From Treponema_I sp045599005 (lineage in GTDB: Bacteria > Spirochaetota > Spirochaetia > Treponematales > Treponemataceae), in assembly GCA_045599005.1 (NCBI GenBank), contig JAZRVF010000014.1, forward strand, positions 1 through 64,000: 64,000 bases of DNA, read 5' to 3'. The position numbers and the translations under genes are program-made. The stretch's first letter is position 1. Each line of letters opens with the position of its first letter. Below are positions 1 to 7,629 of this stretch, one piece after another. Below the pieces are notes generated by a model. That model had not been told where the DNA came from. It made no database searches and saw nothing but the letters and a program-made list of their open reading frames with translations.

Positions 1-1
1 A

Positions 2-328
2 CCGGATTCCTTGAGCAAGCTGGAGTTCTGGAGTATACTTTTCAAGTACTTTGACAGACCCGACATCTGGGAACGGGTAGCAGACAGCAGAAAACACGCG
101 GAGGATACGGCGATGATAACAGAGAGCACAGCAGAGATCAGTCAGGATTACATAGACTTCTGCCTTGCCCTGTCCCGAGAGAAAGGCGTCCGAGACTACG
201 ACTCCGGCATGATAGAAGCGGAAAGACGGGGCGCTGAAAGACAGCGCGCTGCTGACCAGGCGGAAATCGCACGGCTGACAGAAGAAATCCGTCGCCTGAA
301 AGAGAACGTCTCTGAAAGACAGGTCTGA
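2..328 (+). CDS. C-terminal part of an Rpn-family nuclease/transposase (5' end outside window)
   Basis: The reading frame is open from the window edge (codons from base 2) to a TGA at 326-328, so this is the tail of a longer gene rather than a 105-residue protein. It contains the stretch LEFWSILFKYFDRPDIWER and a charged helical tail with EIARLTEEIRRLKE. From family knowledge this resembles the C-terminus of Rpn/PD-(D/E)XK recombination-promoting nucleases, often annotated as transposases, which act in DNA recombination. The nuclease motifs would lie upstream and cannot be checked here. The last 72 codons are duplicated immediately downstream. Confidence 0.6.
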   Translation, partial: PDSLSKLEFWSILFKYFDRPDIWERVADSRKHAEDTAMITESTAEISQDYIDFCLALSREKGVRDYDSGMIEAERRGAERQRAADQAEIARLTEEIRRLKENVSERQV

Positions 329-566
329 GGGGACGACGATGATAACAGAGAGCACAACGGAGATCAGTCAGGATTACATAGACTTGTGCCTTGCCCTGTC
401 CCGCGAGAAAGGCGTCCGAGACTACGACTCCAGCATGATAGAAGCGGAAAGACGGGGACGTATCCTGGGTGCCGCTGAGCAGCGCGCTGCTGACCAGGCT
501 GAAATCGCACGGCTGACAGAAGAAATCAGGCGCCTGAAAGAGGATGCCTCTGACAGGCAGAACTGA
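113..566 (+). repeat. Direct tandem repeat, two copies of about 226-238 bp
   Basis: Copy one starts at the ATGATAACAGAGAGCAC at 113 and copy two at the same string at 339, a 226-base period. The period becomes 238 bases after a 12-base in-frame length difference near 462-475. The copies are near identical otherwise, so the duplication looks recent. Confidence 0.85.
339..566 (+). pseudogene. Tandem duplicate of the Rpn-family tail
   Basis: A 75-codon frame begins MITESTTEISQDYIDLCLAL and repeats the end of the preceding gene with few substitutions, plus four extra codons (RILG region) before the AAEQRAADQ segment. It lacks any nuclease core. A GAGGGG sequence lies shortly before its ATG, so it might be translated as a small coiled-coil peptide. 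The simplest reading is a leftover of a partial tandem duplication of the Rpn gene. Whether it is expressed is unknown. Confidence 0.55.
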
Positions 567-670
567 CTTCACGGCAACAGAATAATCATTTGACTTTTTT
601 TTTCTCAGATTGGACAGCCTGATCTTTTCGAGAAAGATTCATGTGCTCTAGTCAACATCTTTTTTTTGTG

Positions 671-700
671 TTGCGGGTCTGACTTGTGTTGCGCTATAAT
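671..700 (+). promoter_or_regulatory. Probable promoter of argJ-deoD
   Basis: TTGCGG (671-676), an 18-base spacer and TATAAT (695-700) lie 59 bases before the argJ ATG. The -10 box is a perfect consensus and the -35 box matches at three of six positions. Confidence 0.55.
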
Positions 701-707
701 TTTTCAG

Positions 708-740
708 GAACAGGAACCCCGCATTCCGGCGTTCCTGTTC
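708..740 (+). promoter_or_regulatory. Perfect inverted repeat in the argJ leader
   Basis: GAACAGGAAC (708-717) is exactly reverse-complementary to GTTCCTGTTC (731-740), with a 13-base loop. It starts just after the predicted transcription start and ends one or two bases before the AGGAG ribosome-binding site. It could be an operator or an RNA hairpin controlling translation. There is no U-tract, so it is not a standard terminator. Confidence 0.5.
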
Positions 741-758
741 AGTAGGAGAATTCACATT

Positions 759-2042
759 ATGGAATTTATTGACGGTGGAGTTACTGCACCCCAGGGATTT
801 TACGCCAACGGAATCCGAAGCGGAATCAAGGCAAGCCGCGAAAAAGAAGACACAGCTCTTGTAGTTTCACAGATTCCCTGTGTTGCCGCCGGAGTTTTTA
901 CGAAGAATCTAGTTAAGGCAGAAACTGTAAAACTGACCAGAAAACGCATCGAGAATCACCGGGCACAGGCCTTTATTGTGAACGTGGGTTATGCAAACGC
1001 CTGCACAGGTGAAGAAGGTGCAAAAGTTGCACTCCGAGAAGCAAAAGCTGCAAAAGAAGCCCTTGTCCGTTTTGCACAGAACGGCACAGTTCTTGAGGAC
1101 GGCCAGAAACCTCAGTGGCAGAATCTGCTGGAAGACGATGTCTTTGTCTGTTCAACCGGTGTCATCGGTCAGCAGGTTCCGGTACAGATCATAGAAGAAC
1201 ACATTGACGAACTTGCCGCAGGACTCAGCAAAACCGGTCATGAAAGAGCCCGCATTGCGATCATGACCACAGACACTAAATACAAGGAATTTGCTGTAAA
1301 AACAACCATAGACGGCAAAACTGTCACCATCGGAACAATGGCAAAAGGAAGCGGCATGATTCACATCAACATGGGAACAATGCTGGGATTCATCACCACT
1401 GACTGCGCCATAAATGCGGAAATGCTTGAAAAAGCACTCCGCTCAAGCATTGAAGGCACTTACAACTGTGTTTCCATTGACGGCGACACCAGTACCAACG
1501 ATACATTGGTCGTTCTTGCAAACGGTCTGGCGGGCAATAAAGAGATCACCGGTCCCGGAGCTGATTATGACGCATTCCTTGAAGCACTGAATGCACTCAA
1601 CACAAAAATCGCCCGCAAAATTGCAGCAGACGGAGAAGGAGCCGAACACCTTCTTGAATGTACTGTAACAGGTGCAAAAGATACGGAAACTGCGCGGGCT
1701 CTCGCAAAAAGCGTCATTTCATCCAGTCTTGTAAAAGCCGCTTTCTTCGGCCGGGACGCCAACTGGGGCCGCATTCTCTGTGCAATGGGTTACAGCGGAC
1801 AGTTCTTTTCTCCGGAAAAATGCAGTGTCTCATTCAAAAGTGCGGCATCCGGCGGCATGATGGTTAAAGTCTGTGATCATGGAGCTGACGTGGCTTTTGA
1901 TGAGGACAAAGCAAAGATTCTTCTTTCTGAAGAAGAAGTGAACATTCTCATTGAGCTTGAAGACGGAAGCGCGAGCGGCACTGCATGGGGCTGCGATCTT
2001 ACATACGAATACGTAAAAATCAACGGAGATTACCGTACATAA
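759..2042 (+). CDS. argJ: Bifunctional ornithine acetyltransferase / N-acetylglutamate synthase ArgJ
   Basis: ArgJ transfers the acetyl group of N-acetylornithine to glutamate (and in some species also uses acetyl-CoA), closing the cyclic arginine pathway in the cytoplasm. The start at 759 is chosen because AGGAG lies 10 bases upstream and the protein then begins MEFIDGGVTAPQGF, the usual family start. An upstream in-frame ATG at 666 has no such support. Length is 427 residues, normal for the family. The autocleavage region reads KGSGMIHINMGTMLGF, with the nucleophile Thr207 preceded by Gly instead of the usual Ala. The C-terminus WGCDLTYEYVKINGDYRT is typical. deoD follows after 28 bases, so the two are probably co-transcribed. 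No other arginine genes are in the window. Confidence 0.95.
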   Translation: MEFIDGGVTAPQGFYANGIRSGIKASREKEDTALVVSQIPCVAAGVFTKNLVKAETVKLTRKRIENHRAQAFIVNVGYANACTGEEGAKVALREAKAAKEALVRFAQNGTVLEDGQKPQWQNLLEDDVFVCSTGVIGQQVPVQIIEEHIDELAAGLSKTGHERARIAIMTTDTKYKEFAVKTTIDGKTVTIGTMAKGSGMIHINMGTMLGFITTDCAINAEMLEKALRSSIEGTYNCVSIDGDTSTNDTLVVLANGLAGNKEITGPGADYDAFLEALNALNTKIARKIAADGEGAEHLLECTVTGAKDTETARALAKSVISSSLVKAAFFGRDANWGRILCAMGYSGQFFSPEKCSVSFKSAASGGMMVKVCDHGADVAFDEDKAKILLSEEEVNILIELEDGSASGTAWGCDLTYEYVKINGDYRT

Positions 2043-2070
2043 TCCGCAGAGCGGAAAATCGGAGGACAAC

Positions 2071-2775
2071 ATGAGTACACACATCAACGCAAAAGACGGC
2101 GCAATTGCCGACACAGTTCTGCTGCCAGGAGACCCTCTCCGCGCAAAATTCATTGCAGAAACATTCCTTGAAAATGCCGAATGCTACAACCAGGTTCGCA
2201 ACATGTTCGGTTATACAGGAACCTACAAAGGAAAACGGATTTCTGTTCAGGGAACAGGAATGGGGCAGCCCTCCCTTTCAATCTATGTAAACGAACTTTT
2301 CCAGTTTTACGGTGTCCAGAAAGCAATCCGTATCGGAACATGCGGTGCCATCCATGAATCAACAAAAGTCCGCGACATCATCATCGCTATGAGCGCCTGT
2401 ACTGATTCAAGTCTGATGAACCAACGTTTCGGTGATCTGCACTACGCTCCTACAGCAGACTTTGATCTGATGCAGAAAGCCTACAATGCAGCGGTTTCCC
2501 GCAATGTCACCCCGATCATGGCTTCTGTAACATCAAGCGACCTGTTCTACGATGAAAACGAGAACTGGAAGCTCTGGGCAAAATATGGAGTAAAAGGTAT
2601 TGAGATGGAAAGTGCCGAGCTTTATACACTGGCAGCAAAATTCCAGCGCAAGGCTCTCTCTATTCTCACTGTATCCGACCACATTGTCACAGGTGAAGCA
2701 ACGACTGCAGAAGAACGCCAGAAAACTTTCACCACAATGATGGAAATTGCTCTGGATGCAGCCACAGCAGAATAA
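2071..2775 (+). CDS. deoD: Purine nucleoside phosphorylase, DeoD type
   Basis: DeoD phosphorolyses purine (deoxy)nucleosides to the base and (deoxy)ribose-1-phosphate for purine salvage in the cytoplasm. The 234-residue length matches the hexameric bacterial family. Visible signatures are LLPGDPLRAKFIAE (residues 17-30), GTGMGQPS (61-68), IRIGTCGA (86-93), GIEMESAELY (176-185) and the catalytic Asp203 in TVSDHIVTGE. GGAGG lies seven bases before the ATG. It is the last gene before a strong terminator and probably shares the argJ promoter. The functional link to argJ is not obvious. Confidence 0.96.
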   Translation: MSTHINAKDGAIADTVLLPGDPLRAKFIAETFLENAECYNQVRNMFGYTGTYKGKRISVQGTGMGQPSLSIYVNELFQFYGVQKAIRIGTCGAIHESTKVRDIIIAMSACTDSSLMNQRFGDLHYAPTADFDLMQKAYNAAVSRNVTPIMASVTSSDLFYDENENWKLWAKYGVKGIEMESAELYTLAAKFQRKALSILTVSDHIVTGEATTAEERQKTFTTMMEIALDAATAE

Positions 2776-2782
2776 ATCTCCT

Positions 2783-2806
2783 GACCAGATCTGATTTAAT
2801 CTGGTC
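2783..2806 (+). other. Hairpin after deoD
   Basis: GACCAGAT (2783-2790) pairs with ATCTGGTC (2799-2806). It lies just upstream of the U-tract terminator and may protect the 3' end of the message. Confidence 0.5.
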
Positions 2807-2812
2807 TGAACT

Positions 2813-2844
2813 GGCTCCTGATGTGAATCGGGAGCCTTTTTTTT
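2813..2844 (+). terminator. Rho-independent terminator of argJ-deoD
   Basis: GGCTCCTG (2813-2820) and CGGGAGCC (2829-2836) form an 8-bp stem with one G-U-type pair, followed by eight T residues (2837-2844). It lies between convergent genes. Confidence 0.85.
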
Positions 2845-2882
2845 GCAAAGAAATAAGTGTCAGCGCTTGAAACTACGGATTT

Positions 2883-4889
2883 TTACAGCTGCGCGGAAAC
2901 TTCTTCCCAGAGAGCGGTGGTCTCTTCAATCTGTGACGCCAGAGCTTCAATTTCCTGCTGGACTTTTCTGCTTTTCATTCCGTCAGAATAAACTTCCGGT
3001 GTGGCAAGCTGTGCTTCCAGATCACTTTTTTTCTCTTCCAGTTCACCGATCAGATTCATCAGCCGTTCTTCTTCTTTTTCAAGTTTCCGGCGCTCAGCCT
3101 TAAGTTTTTTCTGTTCTTCCCAGTTTCTGCTGCCCTCTGACTGATCCGGTTCCACACTCTGTGCAGCCGCGGATTTTGCTGTTCCTGCGTTTCCACTTCC
3201 AGTTCCTGAACCGGAAGAAGCGGAATCAATAAGACCAAGACGCTCTTTTTCAAGCTGCTCCATGTAGTAGGCATAACTTCCAGGGAACTGCCGTGACCTG
3301 CATGGCGTAAGTTCCAGAACACGGGTTGCAAGGCTCTCGATAAAACCCCGGTCATGGGAGACAAAGATTACCGTTCCACCGAAACCTTTGAGCGCATCCA
3401 GAAGCACATCCTTTGAATGCATGTCCAGATGGTTTGTCGGCTCGTCAAGAATCAGCAGGTTCACCGGTCTGAGAAGCAGACGCAGCAGAGCAAGACGGCT
3501 TTTCTCACCGCCGGAAAGCACATCCACTGATTTATAAACGTCATCACCGCGGAAAAGGAATGCGCCCAACATATCCCGCAGTTTGGGAATCAGTTCCAGA
3601 GGCGCCTCAGACTCAAGCATCTCCAGCATGGACATACTGCCTTTCATGGCCTCCGCATTGTCCTGTGAAAAGTAACCGATGCTGACACCTGCGCCCAGTT
3701 TGAAACTACCGGTAAACGCCGTGTCCTGACCAGCAACAATCCGCAGCAAAGTCGTCTTTCCGGCGCCGTTCCGACCGGCAACAACAAGCCTGTCACCGTT
3801 TTCCACAACCAGATTCAGGTCGCGGAGCACCTCATGCGCAACAGGAGATGCCTGCTCCGCAGAAGGTTCACTGTAATAAGTTTTTCCAAGACTTTCCGTT
3901 GTAAGAACAAGCCTTCCCGAATGTGGCGCCTGCGGGAAAGAAAAGTGAATCTTCTTCAGTGTTTCCGGAATCTCGATGCGGTTTGCAAGAAGCCTGTCCA
4001 GCATCTTTTGCCGTTCCTGGGCCTGAGCCGCTTTTGTAGCTTTGTAGCCGAAGCGCCGGATAAAATCTTCCAGTTTACGGATTTCCTCTGTCTGCAGCTC
4101 ATACTGGGCCATAAGTGTATCCAGTTCAACCCGGCGCACTTCCTCGTAATGACTGTAGTTTCCCGCATATCTCCGCAGGTTTCCGTTGAAAAGCTCGTAA
4201 ACTTCATTGACCGTCACGTCAAGAAAATATCTGTCATGGCTTACAAGCAGGAAGCCACCCTCAAAGTTGAGAAGGAATTCCTCAAGCCAGGCACGGGCTT
4301 CAATATCAAGATAGTTTGTCGGCTCGTCCAGAAGCAGAATGTCAGGAGATTCAAGAAGTGCCTTTGCCAAGGCAATGCGCATCTGCCAGCCTCCGGAAAA
4401 TTCCTCGACAGGACGGTTCATGTCTTTCTGCAGGAATCCCAGACCCAGAAGAGTCTGTTCTGCCAGAGTTGCCCGTCTGTTCCAGCCTGATTCCTCAAGC
4501 CATGCGATTATCTCACTGTGCCGTTCAACAAGCTGTGCGGAACCTGGTCCGTCCGGATTCTGTGCCAGCTGATCCCCGATCCGCTCCATCTCCTCATGCA
4601 GTTCGTAACCACGGTAAAAAGCCCTGTCTGCTTCTTCAAGCAATGTACAGCCGTGATGAACAATTCCAGACTGAGGCAGGTAAACGATCCGGCAGTTTTT
4701 TTCCACAGCCCTGTCACCGCTGTCGGCTTCCATTTTGCCCGCCATTACCTTCATCAGCGTGGATTTTCCGGAACCGTTGGCACCTGTCAGCGCGGCTCTG
4801 GTTCCCTTTGCAAGATTGACAGAAACATCCTTCAGAACATCTCTGTCACCGAAAGCCAGACTTACCTTGGAAAACTGAACAAAAGACAT
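2883..4889 (-). CDS. ABC-F family ATPase (Uup/YdiF-like), copy 1
   Basis: This is a soluble protein with two ABC ATPase domains and no membrane part, as in ABC-F proteins that bind the ribosome and modulate translation or confer ribosome protection. The first cassette has Walker A GANGSGKST (36-44), signature SGGWQ (165-169) and LLLDEPTNYLD (185-195). An arginine/lysine-rich interdomain linker lies around 245-320. The second cassette has GRNGAGKTT (372-380), LSGGEKS (458-464) and LDEPTNHLD (481-489). Residues after about 590 form a charged coiled coil. Length is 668. The ATG lies three bases after the stop of the upstream lipoprotein, so the two are co-transcribed. A role in antibiotic resistance versus housekeeping cannot be told from sequence. 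A second ABC-F gene lies at 23802. Confidence 0.92.
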   Translation of the reverse strand: MSFVQFSKVSLAFGDRDVLKDVSVNLAKGTRAALTGANGSGKSTLMKVMAGKMEADSGDRAVEKNCRIVYLPQSGIVHHGCTLLEEADRAFYRGYELHEEMERIGDQLAQNPDGPGSAQLVERHSEIIAWLEESGWNRRATLAEQTLLGLGFLQKDMNRPVEEFSGGWQMRIALAKALLESPDILLLDEPTNYLDIEARAWLEEFLLNFEGGFLLVSHDRYFLDVTVNEVYELFNGNLRRYAGNYSHYEEVRRVELDTLMAQYELQTEEIRKLEDFIRRFGYKATKAAQAQERQKMLDRLLANRIEIPETLKKIHFSFPQAPHSGRLVLTTESLGKTYYSEPSAEQASPVAHEVLRDLNLVVENGDRLVVAGRNGAGKTTLLRIVAGQDTAFTGSFKLGAGVSIGYFSQDNAEAMKGSMSMLEMLESEAPLELIPKLRDMLGAFLFRGDDVYKSVDVLSGGEKSRLALLRLLLRPVNLLILDEPTNHLDMHSKDVLLDALKGFGGTVIFVSHDRGFIESLATRVLELTPCRSRQFPGSYAYYMEQLEKERLGLIDSASSGSGTGSGNAGTAKSAAAQSVEPDQSEGSRNWEEQKKLKAERRKLEKEEERLMNLIGELEEKKSDLEAQLATPEVYSDGMKSRKVQQEIEALASQIEETTALWEEVSAQL

Positions 4890-4892
4890 TGT

Positions 4893-6200
4893 TTACTCAC
4901 TTACAAAAGAAAAGAACATGACCATTGAATCAGTTCCACGACCTGTAATGACAGAATCACGGTATGTGACCTTTGTGGCATCTTCGAGACGAAGTCCGGT
5001 GTCTTCAATTGTATAAAGGAAGGTGATTCCTTCCGTAAGTCCGTCAAATCTGAATGTGATTGCACCGTCATAAGTGAACGCCAGAGAATTGGTAAGGAAT
5101 TTGTCAAAGACTACTGTTCCTTTCTGGCCCGCTTTTGCAGGAATGATTGAAGGAGAAAGCAGATCATAATCAGTCCATGTAAACTGATTGTCCCCATAAA
5201 ACTGAAGTCTTCCGTAATATGAACTGCTGTATCCGGATCTGCTCAATGAAACAAGAGAATCAAAAAGTCTTGTCCTGCGGTCTTTCTCCTCAGAGATGAT
5301 TGTGCCCACGTCTTTAGGAAGAGTAACCAGATTGAAGGACGTCGGCATACCTTTTTCATTCATGTACTGAAGAACAATATAACTGGATGAACGGATTGTT
5401 ACAGTAAGAGGCGTATCATTGAATTTGTAAACGTTTGAAGTGGTTTTTGTAACACCGGAGTAAGGATAGGAAAGATTCAGATCCTCATTCTCAAAATGGA
5501 TTTTTCCGGATTCGGCACCAGGATCAAAGGCTATCCTGTTTTTGATTACTGACAGGTCAATGGTGTTGCGTTCCATCAATGTTTTGTATTCTTCGGGATA
5601 CCATTTTGCAGCCAGCATACTTTCGAGAGCTTCGTCAACCTGCTCCACAATCACCTCACGTCCCTGGTTCTCATCCATTTCGTTGAAAAGACGCAGATTG
5701 TAAGAGAAACACCAGCCGATTGTTCCGTCAGAAGCAAGGACACGGAGCCATTCACCTTTCAGAGTTGTGTTTCCGGTTATTTCACCAGCCCTTCCCTTAT
5801 AAAGAACTTTGATGACCTCATCTTTGCGGAGTCGGTAAACCTGTTTCGCTGTGTTTTCCGCCTGTGCACGGATGGGAAGTCCGTCCAGAACGACACGGGC
5901 ATACATGTGCTGATATTCTGCGTAAGGAGCGGCAATCTCCTGAATCTTGCGTTCCGAGACCGGATCCGTTACCCGCCAGAGCGGAACATCCACTTTTTCT
6001 CCTGTCTGAGGCAAGGCAATAATATACTGCTGGCTGATATTTGATTTTACATAAATGGGAACAACGTCACCGTCATGCAGCTCGTATTCAGGCATTGACC
6101 AGAGCATAACGCCGTAGCCCATGATTTTCTCTTTGCATGAAAAGAATAGGAATGAACATGCTGCAAGAATTATCAATAAAAAAGAACGGATAATTTTCAT
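4893..6200 (-). CDS. SH3-like domain lipoprotein
   Basis: The protein begins with a signal peptide ending in the lipobox FLFFSC (Cys at about residue 22), so it should be lipid-anchored and face the periplasm. Residues of about 100-170 (ARVVLDGLPIRAQAENTAKQ to GWCFSYNLRL) look like a bacterial SH3-type domain, usually linked to cell-wall or ligand binding. The rest is probably beta-rich and of unknown function. Length is 435. It directly precedes the ABC-F gene with a three-base gap. No ribosome-binding site is visible before the ATG, but a -10-like GATACT lies eight bases upstream, suggesting a leaderless message. The exact function is not recognised. Confidence 0.75.
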   Translation of the reverse strand: MKIIRSFLLIILAACSFLFFSCKEKIMGYGVMLWSMPEYELHDGDVVPIYVKSNISQQYIIALPQTGEKVDVPLWRVTDPVSERKIQEIAAPYAEYQHMYARVVLDGLPIRAQAENTAKQVYRLRKDEVIKVLYKGRAGEITGNTTLKGEWLRVLASDGTIGWCFSYNLRLFNEMDENQGREVIVEQVDEALESMLAAKWYPEEYKTLMERNTIDLSVIKNRIAFDPGAESGKIHFENEDLNLSYPYSGVTKTTSNVYKFNDTPLTVTIRSSSYIVLQYMNEKGMPTSFNLVTLPKDVGTIISEEKDRRTRLFDSLVSLSRSGYSSSYYGRLQFYGDNQFTWTDYDLLSPSIIPAKAGQKGTVVFDKFLTNSLAFTYDGAITFRFDGLTEGITFLYTIEDTGLRLEDATKVTYRDSVITGRGTDSMVMFFSFVSE

Positions 6201-6208
6201 GCAGCAAG

Positions 6209-6236
6209 AGTATCACAATGCGACACTTTTTGCCAC
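6209..6236 (-). promoter_or_regulatory. Possible promoter of the SH3 lipoprotein-ABC-F pair
   Basis: On the minus strand GTGGCA (6231-6236), a 16-base spacer and GATACT (6209-6214) end eight bases before the ATG. The match is moderate. Confidence 0.35.
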
Positions 6237-6355
6237 ATGTCAGAAAGGATTCGGAAAGAGGGCTGTCCAATAAGCAATGCCCATTGCACTAAATGTGGTG
6301 ATTCCGGCAGACTCAAACACCGCAGGTTGGACTTTTGAGACATCCCCGAAGCGAT

Positions 6356-7237
6356 TTATTTTGTACCGTCGGGAACTTCCTCGCTGTCACTGGCTTTCCG
6401 GTAGCAGTCAACGAACTCAATCATATACTGCTGCACATCATTGAACCAGTTCTGCTGAAGACTGACCGCTCTGTCACCGATGTAACGGTAATGCCAGCAT
6501 TCCCAGCGGTAACCGGTAATCGGTTCGTAAGCTTTCGGGAACGACAGACTGAACCCGTATTCACGTGCGTGGAGTGCAAGCCATTTTCCGGCCTTTGTGT
6601 CAGCGAAATCATCATCGATTGAACCGAAGTCAATCGCGGTACCGGTCTGATGCTGGCTTGTACCCGGGCGTGCAGATTCTCTCTCAGCTTCCTCAATTCC
6701 GTCAACACTGACCCAGTAGTCAAAAAGCCTTTTCTGGTAATCATAAGAACGGTAGGTTGAACTTACCAGAAGAGAAACTCCATCTGCTTTGGCAGCTTCT
6801 GCCATCACTACAAGCGCATCCTGAACACAGGCCCGCAGAGAAAGATCAGCCTTGTTGATCGGATATGAACTGTTTTTTACAAGCGGAACAAGATCATCAG
6901 GAACAAAATCCTGTCCAATGTTGTTGAGTTTGTCCACAAGCAGCAGCAGTCCGTCTGTATCATTTTCTATCACCGTGTTGATTGCGGAAGTGAAATCAGC
7001 CTGTTTTTCCCTGATCACAGCAACCATCGCATCAATTTCTTCCCCATAGGCAGAATCGTGGGGAATTGCGAGAAATGCTGCCACCGCATTGTTCAGTTTG
7101 ATTTCTTCAGGTGTAAGAACGATCACCGGCTCCTCAACCTTTTTTTCGCATGAAGAAAGTGCGCATAAAGAAGCAGACAGAAGAAGGGCATAAGCCAGAC
7201 CGTACAGTTTGCGAAAAAAAACGGAACCGGTTCTCAT
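6356..7237 (-). CDS. VanY-type D-Ala-D-Ala carboxypeptidase lipoprotein (peptidase M15B)
   Basis: The protein trims D-alanine or related bonds of peptidoglycan by family inference. The signal peptide ends in ALSSC with the lipid Cys at residue 30, so the enzyme should be membrane-anchored in the periplasm. The zinc site of the LAS/M15 family is complete: SQHQTGTAIDF gives His196 and Asp203, and RWECWHYRY gives the likely base Glu246 and zinc ligand His249. SSTYRSYDYQKRLF (159-172) is a conserved family segment. Its ATG overlaps the stop of the STAS gene (TAATG), implying translational coupling to a signalling protein. Residues of about 40-125 are a family-unspecific N-terminal region. Confidence 0.9.
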   Translation of the reverse strand: MRTGSVFFRKLYGLAYALLLSASLCALSSCEKKVEEPVIVLTPEEIKLNNAVAAFLAIPHDSAYGEEIDAMVAVIREKQADFTSAINTVIENDTDGLLLLVDKLNNIGQDFVPDDLVPLVKNSSYPINKADLSLRACVQDALVVMAEAAKADGVSLLVSSTYRSYDYQKRLFDYWVSVDGIEEAERESARPGTSQHQTGTAIDFGSIDDDFADTKAGKWLALHAREYGFSLSFPKAYEPITGYRWECWHYRYIGDRAVSLQQNWFNDVQQYMIEFVDCYRKASDSEEVPDGTK

Positions 7238-7563
7238 TACAGAACCTCCGTCACTGCATGAATGATATTGAAAGTATCTGTAAAGCCGGTCGCATCCAGA
7301 GCTTTGTAGGCAGCAGCAGAAGGACGCATAAGATAAAGCTGGAAGCCGGATTCCTCTCCGTCATTGAAGGCACCCATCAGAACGCCCATTCCGGAAGAAT
7401 CGATTCCGGTCACCTCATCAAGGTCAATCACAACATTTGTCTGGCGGATATAGGTATAAACCTTGGTTCTGAATTCTGCAAAAGTTACAGAGTTGATGAC
7501 ACCTGAAACTTCAAGCAATGTATAGTTTGCACCTTTTTTTTCATCAATGGCCAATGTATCCAT
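7237..7563 (-). CDS. STAS-domain anti-sigma factor antagonist
   Basis: This 108-residue protein is a single STAS domain like SpoIIAA/RsbV. The phosphoacceptor loop reads GIDSSGMGVL with Ser56/Ser57 (the second Ser is the usual site). In the family the phosphorylated form is inactive and a PP2C-type phosphatase reactivates it so that it can capture an anti-sigma kinase. Two such phosphatases lie directly upstream, but no HATPase anti-sigma kinase is in the window. GGAG lies 11 bases before the ATG. The downstream peptidase gene is overlapped by TAATG. Confidence 0.93.
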   Translation of the reverse strand: MDTLAIDEKKGANYTLLEVSGVINSVTFAEFRTKVYTYIRQTNVVIDLDEVTGIDSSGMGVLMGAFNDGEESGFQLYLMRPSAAAYKALDATGFTDTFNIIHAVTEVL

Positions 7564-7629
7564 AATATTTTTCTCCTAAATAATGCGTCATCAGCGGGAC
7601 ACACCCGGAACAGTCAACAGAGTCTTCCT

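Noticed and set aside
3834..4490. 218-codon plus-strand frame
   Set aside because: It is antisense to the well-supported ABC-F gene.
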